A stretch of DNA of 64,000 nucleotides from Coleofasciculus sp. FACHB-1120 (lineage in GTDB: Bacteria > Cyanobacteriota > Cyanobacteriia > Cyanobacteriales > FACHB-T130), in assembly GCF_014698845.1 (NCBI RefSeq), contig NZ_JACJTV010000022.1, positions 1-64,000 of the forward strand, given 5' to 3'. The translations under genes and the position numbers were made by a program. The notes beneath the pieces are model-generated. The model saw nothing but the letters and a program-made list of their open reading frames with translations, had not been told where the DNA came from and did not search any database. Shown piece by piece: positions 9,028-17,201 of this stretch. Position 1 is the stretch's first letter. Every line of letters starts with the position of its first letter.

Positions 9028-9156
9028 TTAAAAGGGGTAAAAGAAGCTATTTTCTGTTAGCTATATAACGACTAAGAGCGGCGGTGGCAGATGATAACCT
9101 CAAACTCAACACTATGGGCTTCTTTCAGTCCGTTACACTAACTTGTTAGGCATTCG

Positions 9157-10068
9157 CTATTGTCGGGATGATTCGGTAGATTTCCGCAGTTCCACGAACT
9201 CTTCGTCCGTCAGAAGCCCGGTTTCCCCAAGTCTCTCGTTGATTCTTCGGCTCGTAACATCAATCTCATGGACGGCATGGGCATAGCAACAGTATGGCAA
9301 TACAAACTCAATGACAAATGGTTGTTTCTCTACTGCTGACCGTACCCACACCTCACCTGGTATATCAAATACCATGTAGATATCCTTACGATTTTCTACC
9401 CCAAAAATCTCTGTAATCGCTGCAATGAGCTTATTGATTGCAATTGGTGCTACAAGCTCGAAATCATAATTTTCATTGTAATGAATACTCTGATGTCGAA
9501 TTGGCTTTAAGTCACGGAATAGGTTTATTGCATTTTCAGGAATTAGTTTCCAATCAAAAATTAAAGATAGCATTTTTTCCCAGTCATCAAAACTGGCTTT
9601 ATCATAAATTTTCTTATAATCGCGATGTGATGTGAAATACCTTCGAGTCTTCAACACAAGTCGGTTTAAAAGTCTTTCTGCCAAACAACAAGCAGACGTT
9701 ACAGCCGGGTAGAAGTATCCCATGCAATAAGTGTTGATAATCTGCTGAATCTTCTGCGGATACTCATCAATAAGACCTATGGGCGGGTAATCAATTTTAT
9801 TCCACCGCTCCAACTTTTCTTTAAAATTAATATGTCCAAGTTCGGCTTTTAGTTGTTCTTCAATGCTTGTAGAGGATTCCTCCATCCCTGGAGAAGCATA
9901 AATTCTGCGTCGTGTATCAACATAGAAACTAAAGAGACGATATCTACGGTCTAGGGCGGGGCACAAGAAGTTTATAGGTTCCTCACCTCGACTCTGTTTT
10001 TCAGTGACTGTGACTGGAATAGTATGATTGTCACCACAGACTGGACAGACTACATCAACATTCAACAT
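9157..10068 (-). CDS. Uncharacterised protein with zinc-ribbon-like N-terminus and HEPN-like region
   Basis: This is a protein of about 303 residues that I do not recognise as a named family. The ATG at 10068 is preferred over an upstream TTG. The N-terminus carries CPVCGDNH and a later FLCPALD, suggestive of a small zinc-binding fold. The middle has a helical stretch (TSACCLAERLLNRLVL, then DLKPIRHQSIHY) ending in an R-x4-H motif (about residues 191-196), as in HEPN RNases and DUF4145-like proteins. It stands alone with gaps of about 300 bases on both sides and lies next to a toxin-antitoxin island. A defence or RNA-cleaving role is inference only. Confidence 0.6.
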   Translation of the reverse strand: MLNVDVVCPVCGDNHTIPVTVTEKQSRGEEPINFLCPALDRRYRLFSFYVDTRRRIYASPGMEESSTSIEEQLKAELGHINFKEKLERWNKIDYPPIGLIDEYPQKIQQIINTYCMGYFYPAVTSACCLAERLLNRLVLKTRRYFTSHRDYKKIYDKASFDDWEKMLSLIFDWKLIPENAINLFRDLKPIRHQSIHYNENYDFELVAPIAINKLIAAITEIFGVENRKDIYMVFDIPGEVWVRSAVEKQPFVIEFVLPYCCYAHAVHEIDVTSRRINERLGETGLLTDEEFVELRKSTESSRQ

Positions 10069-10074
10069 ATACAA

Positions 10075-10432
10075 ATCTTTTATCCCTAATCCTATAGTTT
10101 TTATGCGTAACTCTTATTAGACTAGCTTTTTCTTTCAGTATAGTCCGCTGATTTGGGTGAATATACCGTAACTTATTGCCGTATCACCCCAATCTAGATG
10201 GACAGATTGAAGAATCTTTCAGCGAAAAAGGTATTTCACGCTAAATCCATTACTGAGCCAATCAGTGAACATTAGGCAATCTCACCTGCCGAAAATTTTT
10301 CCAGGTGGATACGCCTGCACTGAGAAAAGAAGACATCGCGCTCGCGCTAGAAGCTGTCTAGATCTTCCCGTTACCCGATGAAGCCATCTGCCGATGATAT
10401 GTTGATTTGCATTAGAGATCTCTCTCTTGCTA
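10075..10432. other. Intergenic, nothing recognised
   Basis: These 358 bases separate the HEPN-like gene from the end of the molybdopterin oxidoreductase gene. I see no open frame with protein-like character and no strong inverted repeat. Confidence 0.4.
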
Positions 10433-12688
10433 TCAGGCGTAAACTACAACCGGAACTCGCTTAAATGCAGGTATCCCAGACTGCTTATCTATACGCGCTT
10501 TAAAGATGACATTGACTTCGGGATAGAACATCATTGCTGCTCCTTGACGCACCGCACCAAAGATAATTTCAACATTCTCTAACTTGCCTGCATCACCCTG
10601 CACCGTCACTCGCTGATGCTCCTGCCATCCTGCTTGTTTTGCATCAGATGGGTTTATTAAAATGCAGTTGCGGTGCGGCATTCCGCGATATTTGTCATCT
10701 GGTTTGTAAACTACTGTATTGTGTTGCGAGTAGCTGCGTCCCGTCATTAATGCTAATACAATCGCCTGCGTTGATTCCGGCACTCCAAACTCTTTTGCTT
10801 CCGGTAAATGCAATTGGGGTAATGGCGTGACAAACATATTCGCTTTACCGGACGGTGTAGCAAATTTAGGTTCATTGAAAATGCGTCCGGCGATAGTAAA
10901 TTCTTCCTTTGTTTCATCAATTGTCGCCATCTGCTCAAAGCCGGGAATCGTTTTGGCAATCAGTTGGCGGACATATTTAGTATCTTGCAGTTTGCGCCAA
11001 TCAACCGGATCGCTGCCAAGAATCTGATGTGCTAATTGAGTGAGAAATTCCACCTCGGAAATCAAATCCGCATTCTTGAGATGGGTTTTCCCAACATCAT
11101 TCAGCCGCACAAAATTGTTGCCCGATTCCGTAGTAGTTTGGTGCGGATTTTCAAAGCGGTTAAAAACGGGAATGATGATGGTATTTTTCTGCGCTAAACC
11201 GTGAAAGTGTCCTAAATTCGGTTTAGTGGCGAGGTAGATGATGGTTTCAATATTGCCTAAAGCACGCTTTGCTTGATTTAAATCCGGGTTGGCTGCATAC
11301 AGATTTCCACCCAGGCAAATCAACGTATCTACTTTGCCTGCATCAGCCGCATCAATTAAGTCGCGGGCGCGATATCCAGGGTTGCGATTGAGCGATCGCC
11401 CTAGCAATTTCTCTAGCGCTTCTTGAATCTCTTTTTTGAGCTGGACTGTGACTCCCATCGAGCCAAAACCCTGGACGTTGGAGTGTCCCCGGATCGGCAT
11501 AGTACCGCCGCCTTCTTTGCCCGCATTCCCTGTCAGCAGAGCCGTGTTAGCGATCGCATAGATGTTATCCACGCCGTTTTCTTGCTGCGTTGCACCCATC
11601 GCCCAAGCAAACACCACGCCTTTTGAAGAGGCGATTATTTCGGCGGCGACTTCAATCTCCTGCTGGGAAACACCGCAAGTTTGCGCGATCGCATCCCACG
11701 AAATAGAGCCAGCATAATCGACAACCGCTTCCCAACCCTCAGCATGGGCGCGAAGATAATCTGTTTGAATTAAGTTGCGTTCGATTAGCGCTTTTTGGAT
11801 GCCGATAAATAGCGCCACATCGCTACCGGGAATTGGTTGCAGATAAAGTGAGGAAATTTCCGATCCGGTAAATAGCGACTTGAGGGGAAATGCTGGGGAT
11901 GCAAACTTGACCAACCCGACTTCCACTACTGGATTAACCACAATAATTTTGCCACCGCGATCGCGCAACTCGATCAGTTCGTTCATCAAGCGCGGATGGT
12001 TAGCAGGCGCATTCGACCCGATTAGCACCACGCAGTCTGCCTTTTTCAGGCTATCCAGACTCACCATTGAGGTGCCAGAACCAAACATCTGCTTCAGTCC
12101 CACCGTCGAGGGGACGTGGCACAAATCCGAGCAATCTGCCAAATGATTTGATCCCAGCGATCGCATCATCAGTTGCAGCAGATAAGCCGCTTCATTCGAC
12201 GATCTCCCGGAACTATAGGAAGCGACTCGCTCCGGGGACTTGCGAAAACCAGCTTCGCTAATCTCGTAAATCTCCTCCCAAGAAATTCGCTCGTAATGAG
12301 ATTTCCCTTCGCGCAGAATGACCGGAAAACTGAGACGACCCAGCCGATCCGCTTCCAAGGAAGTTAACTGCTGGAGTTCGGCGATACTGTGGCTGTCGAA
12401 AAAATGGGTCGGAACGGGTGGTTGCAACTCTGCGGAAATTGCCTCTACGCTTTTGGCGCAGCGTTGCATCGTTTCCCCCAACTCGTTTGCGAAGCCACCC
12501 TTTTGTCCCCCCGTTCCCCAAGCACAGGACAAGCAAGCACTTTTATGCAACAACGTTTGCCAGAGTTTTGGCCCTTCGGGTGATAGGGTATGCTCTGCCC
12601 AATATTGTACGACGGGCAAACCGCCACCCATTTCTGGAGCGTTGCTGGTTGCTTTCGTTGCGTCTTCTGGTTTAATATCTGCGTCCAT
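10433..12688 (-). CDS. FdhF/YdeP-family molybdopterin oxidoreductase
   Basis: This is a 751-residue molybdopterin-dependent oxidoreductase of the YdeP type, related to formate dehydrogenase alpha subunits. The start at 12688 is chosen because AAGAGGA lies about seven bases upstream; an in-frame ATG 27 bases earlier has no such site. Near residue 50 is SACLSCAWGTGG, the YdeP-type N-terminus that replaces the usual four-cysteine [4Fe-4S] motif. Then follow cofactor-binding segments: VVLIGSNAPANHPR, NTALLTGNAGKEGGG and a C-terminal MolyDop-binding domain from about 640 (MTGRSYSQHNT). The substrate is unknown; partners such as FdhD are not in the window. Confidence 0.88.
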   Translation of the reverse strand: MDADIKPEDATKATSNAPEMGGGLPVVQYWAEHTLSPEGPKLWQTLLHKSACLSCAWGTGGQKGGFANELGETMQRCAKSVEAISAELQPPVPTHFFDSHSIAELQQLTSLEADRLGRLSFPVILREGKSHYERISWEEIYEISEAGFRKSPERVASYSSGRSSNEAAYLLQLMMRSLGSNHLADCSDLCHVPSTVGLKQMFGSGTSMVSLDSLKKADCVVLIGSNAPANHPRLMNELIELRDRGGKIIVVNPVVEVGLVKFASPAFPLKSLFTGSEISSLYLQPIPGSDVALFIGIQKALIERNLIQTDYLRAHAEGWEAVVDYAGSISWDAIAQTCGVSQQEIEVAAEIIASSKGVVFAWAMGATQQENGVDNIYAIANTALLTGNAGKEGGGTMPIRGHSNVQGFGSMGVTVQLKKEIQEALEKLLGRSLNRNPGYRARDLIDAADAGKVDTLICLGGNLYAANPDLNQAKRALGNIETIIYLATKPNLGHFHGLAQKNTIIIPVFNRFENPHQTTTESGNNFVRLNDVGKTHLKNADLISEVEFLTQLAHQILGSDPVDWRKLQDTKYVRQLIAKTIPGFEQMATIDETKEEFTIAGRIFNEPKFATPSGKANMFVTPLPQLHLPEAKEFGVPESTQAIVLALMTGRSYSQHNTVVYKPDDKYRGMPHRNCILINPSDAKQAGWQEHQRVTVQGDAGKLENVEIIFGAVRQGAAMMFYPEVNVIFKARIDKQSGIPAFKRVPVVVYA

Positions 12689-13001
12689 ACAGCTTCCTCT
12701 TGAATGCAGCGCCACTCATCCGTCAGCCTGGAATGCGTTTTCTCCCTCGGAATTTATCTTGAGCTAAATACTATCTAGAGGGACTTGAAATCAGCGTAAC
12801 TCATCAAAACTTCTCTCGCACGATTGTATGGATGTGCGATCGCTGAGAGTTTTTTCCCTAGAAAAATAGCTTCTCAAACATCGTCTAACTATTTCAATCG
12901 TAGCGCTGGGATCTCAGTCTTTAAGCAGATTTTCAGATGCCTTCCCCTAGCCTGCAACTGCTCTGTGAAATAATGGGGACACAACTGTTCCTAAAATTTT
13001 T
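12689..13001. other. Divergent promoter region
   Basis: This region lies between the start of the oxidoreductase gene (minus) and the start of the PII-like gene (plus), so it must contain promoters for both. The only short motif I can point to is the HIP1-like GTGCGATCGC near 12834. No riboswitch or convincing operator could be identified by eye. Confidence 0.5.
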
Positions 13002-13301
13002 ATGACCATTTCTCACAGCCAGGGCTATCTCGTCACGATCATTTGCGAAACGGTATTGCAAGATCGCCTAGTTAAGCTGCTCAGCGGATTGGGTGCTTCT
13101 GGCTACACTATTATTCCAGCCAAGGGCGCTGGTAGTCACGGTAAACGTATGGGAGATATCGCTGGCTATAACACCAACATTGAAGTCAAAACCATTGTGT
13201 CAAAAGAGATATCAGACCAATTACTAGAAGACCTGAAGGAGTTTTCGAGCAATCATGCCTTGATTGCCTTTCGTCAAAAGGTAGATGGCTTGTTTGATTA
13301 A
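13002..13301 (+). CDS. Small PII-like (GlnB/SbtB-like) protein
   Basis: This 99-residue protein has the ferredoxin-like PII pattern: an initial strand (GYLVTIICETVLQDRLVKLL), then GASGYTIIPAKGAGSHGKR, where PII-like proteins carry the T-loop, then NIEVKTIVSKEISDQLLEDL and a short final strand. It is shorter than canonical GlnB (about 112) and lacks the uridylylated or phosphorylated loop sequence. This places it with PII-like proteins such as SbtB that sense adenyl nucleotides. No transporter gene is adjacent; it diverges from the molybdopterin oxidoreductase. A regulatory role is inferred. Confidence 0.7.
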   Translation: MTISHSQGYLVTIICETVLQDRLVKLLSGLGASGYTIIPAKGAGSHGKRMGDIAGYNTNIEVKTIVSKEISDQLLEDLKEFSSNHALIAFRQKVDGLFD

Positions 13302-13519
13302 GTAGTTGAATCTAAACTCTGACTGGGGCAATAGATTTCAATTTGTCGAGTTCTAGGAGCGATTAATCAGTTTAAACGGCTGCCATTGTTGATGTATTCC
13401 TGCATCTTTATGCGGAGTTCTTCAGTACAGTCGTTTTCTGATGCAAGTTCCAATACGAAGTCTCGCAGATGGAGGCAAAGCCTTGACGTTAGACCGCGAA
13501 ATACACTGCTACATTAGTC

Positions 13520-15049
13520 TCAACCCCAAAACTGTTTAGTATTTTTCTCGCTATGCAACTCATCTAATACATCTCTAATTTCAAGCCAGCCATCTGAAAG
13601 TGTATAAAAATCTTTTTCCGGCGGACGAACGGGCAAACTTTCATATGCTTTTGAATCATTTAACTTAGAAATATTCTTCATAATCGAAAATAAAATTTCT
13701 GTCCCCAACTTTTGAGCTACTTCTTCAGCTTGAAAAATCGTTATATCATCTGATGTAAAACTTCCGTGTAGAAGCTCATTCCTAACTTTAATAAACTGAG
13801 GAGTACCTTTGCTATTCATGTATTTTTTCCAGTCAATATTTAAATCATCTACGAAAAATCGGATAACAGTTGAGAGGTATGGTGTCTTACCACTACTTGA
13901 AATGTTGGCTTTCTTGAGATTGTTAACCGAATCTTTCGTCAAATCTACAAGCTGATTATTTTGCGAACTTGCACTTATTAGCTTTGAGAGACCATTCATT
14001 TTCCAAAACCAGTAGGAATAAAAATATTCAATTGCAGAACATGCAGCCATTAATTTTAACTCAACGCTGGATTCATAAACCGTTATTTTTAAGTGTTGTA
14101 TTCCTCGGCTGAGTTGTTTGCTTAAAGGACAACATTCAAGAAATGAGGTAACATTACCTAGAAAATGAATTCCCTGGGTAGGCCAAGATTTGCTAATCCT
14201 AGGTATTCTTCTTCTCTGCCAAATAGGAATTACCCGACCATAGACATATTTATTTTGAGAGTAAATCGAATAATCATAGTAGATTGGTAAAATCTCATAA
14301 TCGCAGATAATACTGAGAAAAGCACAAGCATCATTAATAACATGCTCCAAATGTCTAGCTAAAGAAACTTCAATTTCTTTGGCTTCATGGATAATCAACT
14401 TATTTATATGCTGGTTTATTAATGGAACTCTAACATCTATAAAACTAAGTCTATAGAGAGTATCTATGTTTCTTCTATAAGAGATATTGTGATCTTTGTG
14501 AACGATATATTTTTTACCACACTTAACTTCGTATCCTGAACTCAAGGCACAATATAAACTTGGTTTATCTATTATCCTAGTAGCGTTCCTGCTTTGCCGC
14601 TGAGGAGTATTCTCAAATTCTGTTCCAAAAATCTCATCTATTGCTGAAAACTCGTCATTTAAGTAAGCTCGCAATTGAATGAAATAATCGGGTTTTTCTT
14701 CGGAAGAAACATCTTTCGATAGCCCTGAATAAGTTACGAATCTTGCTGTGTAAAAGTTTGTTGTTCCGTTATTAATATCAAAAGGTGGTCTAGAATAGCC
14801 AATTAGAAATATACTCGGTTGAATAATCAGAATTTGCTGCCTCTCATCGTGCATCTTTTCAGCAATTTTTAACCGCTCATCATCAGCAATACCTTTCCAG
14901 ATTAGCTTTACATCTATCTCGGCTTCTTCTACGAAGATAAGGCGCAAGCTAATTGTTATTGATTGGATAGTGTCGCCAATTAGAAGTTTGGCATCACCAT
15001 GATATGTCCAATCTCCTGGAAAACCACCTAACCATCCTGGATGAGTCAT
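13520..15049 (-). CDS. Uncharacterised protein with C-terminal HEPN-like domain (ApeA-like layout)
   Basis: This is a stand-alone 509-residue protein. The N-terminal about 280 residues are rich in strands and unfamiliar. The C-terminal part has a helical segment (SVELKLMAACSAIEYFYSYWF) and then KVRNELLHGSF near residue 420, an R-N-x3-H motif typical of HEPN RNases. This large beta-rich N-terminus followed by a HEPN domain resembles ApeA-type abortive-infection proteins. The gene is AT-rich relative to its neighbours, has long flanking gaps and no partner, all suggestive of a horizontally acquired defence gene. The function is inferred, not shown. Confidence 0.6.
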   Translation of the reverse strand: MTHPGWLGGFPGDWTYHGDAKLLIGDTIQSITISLRLIFVEEAEIDVKLIWKGIADDERLKIAEKMHDERQQILIIQPSIFLIGYSRPPFDINNGTTNFYTARFVTYSGLSKDVSSEEKPDYFIQLRAYLNDEFSAIDEIFGTEFENTPQRQSRNATRIIDKPSLYCALSSGYEVKCGKKYIVHKDHNISYRRNIDTLYRLSFIDVRVPLINQHINKLIIHEAKEIEVSLARHLEHVINDACAFLSIICDYEILPIYYDYSIYSQNKYVYGRVIPIWQRRRIPRISKSWPTQGIHFLGNVTSFLECCPLSKQLSRGIQHLKITVYESSVELKLMAACSAIEYFYSYWFWKMNGLSKLISASSQNNQLVDLTKDSVNNLKKANISSSGKTPYLSTVIRFFVDDLNIDWKKYMNSKGTPQFIKVRNELLHGSFTSDDITIFQAEEVAQKLGTEILFSIMKNISKLNDSKAYESLPVRPPEKDFYTLSDGWLEIRDVLDELHSEKNTKQFWG

Positions 15050-15694
15050 ATGAAGTAGATGTTTATGGATGCGTTATAACTCTTGCAAGTTACTAACCGA
15101 GAATACAAAGTTTTCACTAAGGTTTTGTCATTTCTACTCTAGCCTGTCTCATCATTACCTGCAAATTATTGCTCTACAAATAGCCCCAGAGTGACCTTAC
15201 TTCAAAGACTGGATGGTTAACCGCTGACGGTTTTTCACAGATGGTTTTACAATTGCAAGGGCAATCGTACCTCACAAATAACCTCCCAACCAAAGCCTAA
15301 CCAAGGACTTCCACTTACTTGAGCATCAGCACCCAACAGATAAGCTTCCAACTACGTCCCAACAGAGGGATTAAGTTAACTATTGATTATGCCGCAACTG
15401 CGGTATAACTTTCTTTATGGGTGTATATTGCTGCAAAAGGCTTTTGTATATCAAGCCACACTCCCTATTACTTGCTATCAGAGTCTCCCTTTCTCTGGGG
15501 GGTACGTCGCGCAATTCGGCTCAAGGACATGAGCCGCAAGACAAAAAAGAATTATATCTACTACATACTGGAATACATTTACTGTCATCACTAACGGCAT
15601 CCTCAAGAACAAAATGCGATCGCGCCTAGGCGCATTCCTTTTGCAACCCTACCGATATCTCTCGTCCGCTCCATCAATTTATTAGCCTGCGCCG
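15050..15694. other. Long intergenic stretch, nothing recognised
   Basis: These 645 bases contain only short open frames without protein-like composition and a small inverted repeat (CCGCAACTGCGG near 15391). Combined with the degraded xisH on the far side of xisI, the region looks like decaying accessory DNA. Confidence 0.4.
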
Positions 15695-16039
15695 CTATGA
15701 TGCAACTGCAAAATCTGTGTACTGTCGCATCTTAGGTTCGTGGAATGCTAACACAATATCTTCTTTAGGGACACCTGCACGAACTAAGTCAGCGGCAATG
15801 CCATCTTCAGTCCAATCTTCTTCGATCCAAAACTTACTATCACGAATACGAACATAGACGGTCATGCCAGCAATGCGATCGCCTTTCTGCCAACCAAGAT
15901 TCATCCAGATATAATGTCCCTTTGGTTCATCCACAATCAAGAATGTCTTAATGTCTCGATTCGGACGGCGGTTGCACAATTCTAAATACTCAGACAATAT
16001 CTGTTTCATCAACTTGGGATACTCAATTAATTTATCCAT
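15695..16039 (-). CDS. xisI: XisI family protein (element-excision controlling factor)
   Basis: This 114-residue XisI protein has family markers such as YHLxx-type positions in KTFLIVDEPKGHYIWMNLGW and the C-terminal WIEEDWTEDGIAADLVRAGVPKEDIVLAFHEP. XisI and XisH were defined as factors that control excision of the fdxN element in heterocystous cyanobacteria, but the families are widespread outside nif elements. Its ATG lies inside the last codons of the upstream xisH frame, so translation was coupled. That xisH is now only a C-terminal fragment, leaving xisI an orphan. Confidence 0.92.
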   Translation of the reverse strand: MDKLIEYPKLMKQILSEYLELCNRRPNRDIKTFLIVDEPKGHYIWMNLGWQKGDRIAGMTVYVRIRDSKFWIEEDWTEDGIAADLVRAGVPKEDIVLAFHEPKMRQYTDFAVAS

Positions 16040-16173
16040 TGCGTAATTTCCTCTGCCTCTATATTTACGACAATGAGTGGAAGCTGGTGTTTATTGAGAA
16101 TGAGTTGAATTACATCTTGCTTGAAAAAGGTGTTATGAGCGACTGTACTGACAGCAACATAAGTCACAAGTAG
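16027..16173 (-). pseudogene. xisH: xisH remnant (C-terminal fragment)
   Basis: An open minus-strand frame ends NTFFKQDVIQLILNKHQL, then IVVNIEAEEITQWIN and stop, matching the conserved XisH tail (TFF...I...LIVY...EEIVEWIN). It overlaps the xisI start by 13 bases, the usual xisH-xisI arrangement. A stop codon lies directly upstream at 16174-16176 and the N-terminal two thirds are absent. Confidence 0.85.
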
Positions 16174-16281
16174 TTAAGCTGGTTCGCATTGGCGATCGCA
16201 AAGCCTCTACAAAGTAGAATCGCATCATCAAAGACAGCATCAAAAAACGTCTTCCAGAAACAAAAAAATGCGATCACGTCT

Positions 16282-16812
16282 TTAACTGTTGCTTAAAGCC
16301 ATTGTCAATTGCCGATTAGATTTTGCGCTATGTCTGCGCTCAAGTTCTAGTAAACCTTCTTTAAGACGGACTCCACCTCTAAAACCTGTAAGTGTGCCGT
16401 TGCTGCCAATAACACGATGGCAAGGCACAATAATACACAGAGGATTTTTACCGTTGGCTGCTCCCACAGCACGCGCTGCTGTTGGCAATCCTATTTTTCT
16501 CGCCAGTTCTCCATAAGATATCGTTTGACCGTAAGGAATCGACTGTAGGGCTGTCCAAACCTGCTGTTGAAACACCGTACCTATGGGGGCAAGTGGTAGC
16601 GTGAATTGATACAATTCGCCATTGAAATATGCCTGAAGTTGATCAACGGCGTCACCGTCTAGCTTCTTTTGGAAATGCCAAGTGGCTTCTGGAGACTTTG
16701 CAGCCAGTCCTTCTTGAAAGTCTATTGCCACTAGCCCAACTGAGTTTTGCGCGATTAAGATACGTCCCAGAGGGCTATCCATGTAGGTATAGAAAATTGA
16801 ATCAGAAATCAT
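16282..16812 (-). CDS. ogt: Methylated-DNA--protein-cysteine S-methyltransferase
   Basis: This is a 176-residue suicide alkyltransferase that removes O6-alkyl groups from guanine in DNA onto its own cysteine. The active-site motif IVPCHRVIGSNG is intact (Cys about 131). Upstream are the helix-turn-helix region (IPYGQTISYGELARKIGLP) and the arginine-finger stretch TAARAVGAANGKNP; downstream is the substrate-pocket GFRGG loop. Length and layout match Ogt-type proteins without the AraC-like Ada extension. It stands alone on the minus strand. Confidence 0.95.
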   Translation of the reverse strand: MISDSIFYTYMDSPLGRILIAQNSVGLVAIDFQEGLAAKSPEATWHFQKKLDGDAVDQLQAYFNGELYQFTLPLAPIGTVFQQQVWTALQSIPYGQTISYGELARKIGLPTAARAVGAANGKNPLCIIVPCHRVIGSNGTLTGFRGGVRLKEGLLELERRHSAKSNRQLTMALSNS

Positions 16813-17201
16813 AAAAATTCCTTTTTGCTTAGATTTTCCAGAACGCGATCGCCTGCAATTCTAGATAGAATTTTGGCATGGATTCACATCTGTGCATCAT
16901 GGGAATGCGTTGGCGAAGCCCACTGAAAGTATCGCTTGTCAGCAACCCATACCATCGGTCAACCCAACAAATATTTATAAGAGTTGGATTGGTTTCCTTA
17001 AACGCCACGACGCAAGGACGCGGAAACTCCCGCTTGTGACTCGCCAACCTCTGTGGATTTTAAATTTTTAGCTCTAATTGCTACATCTCGCCAGCAGCCT
17101 TTTTTGAGCAGAAATGGACGGTTGCAAAAAAAATCCCCTGGCAGAAATGCCAGGGGATGAAAGTGCTAAATCTTAGCTAATGAATTGGGTAACTCATGCC
17201 C
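16813..17201. other. Intergenic between ogt and clpC
   Basis: The ogt promoter and the clpC terminator (17126-17158) lie here. A short segment near 16905-16920 (GCGTTGGCGAAGCCC) resembles interspersed repeats common in cyanobacteria. No gene is convincing. Confidence 0.5.
17126..17158 (-). terminator. Rho-independent terminator of clpC
   Basis: On the minus strand an 11-bp perfect stem (ATCCCCTGGCA / TGCCAGGGGAT) with a four-base loop is followed directly by a run of T residues. It lies 44 bases after the clpC stop codon. Confidence 0.95.

Noticed and set aside
12318-12767. A 149-codon open frame on the plus strand opposite the molybdopterin oxidoreductase N-terminus
   Set aside because: It is antisense to a well-supported gene, has low-complexity composition and no ribosome site or family resemblance.
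15417-15629. A 70-codon open frame on the plus strand in the large gap before xisI
   Set aside because: No ribosome site, no family resemblance and unremarkable composition; probably chance.
16829-17047. A 72-codon minus-strand frame between ogt and clpC
   Set aside because: It overlaps a common interspersed repeat and lacks a ribosome site or recognisable protein pattern.
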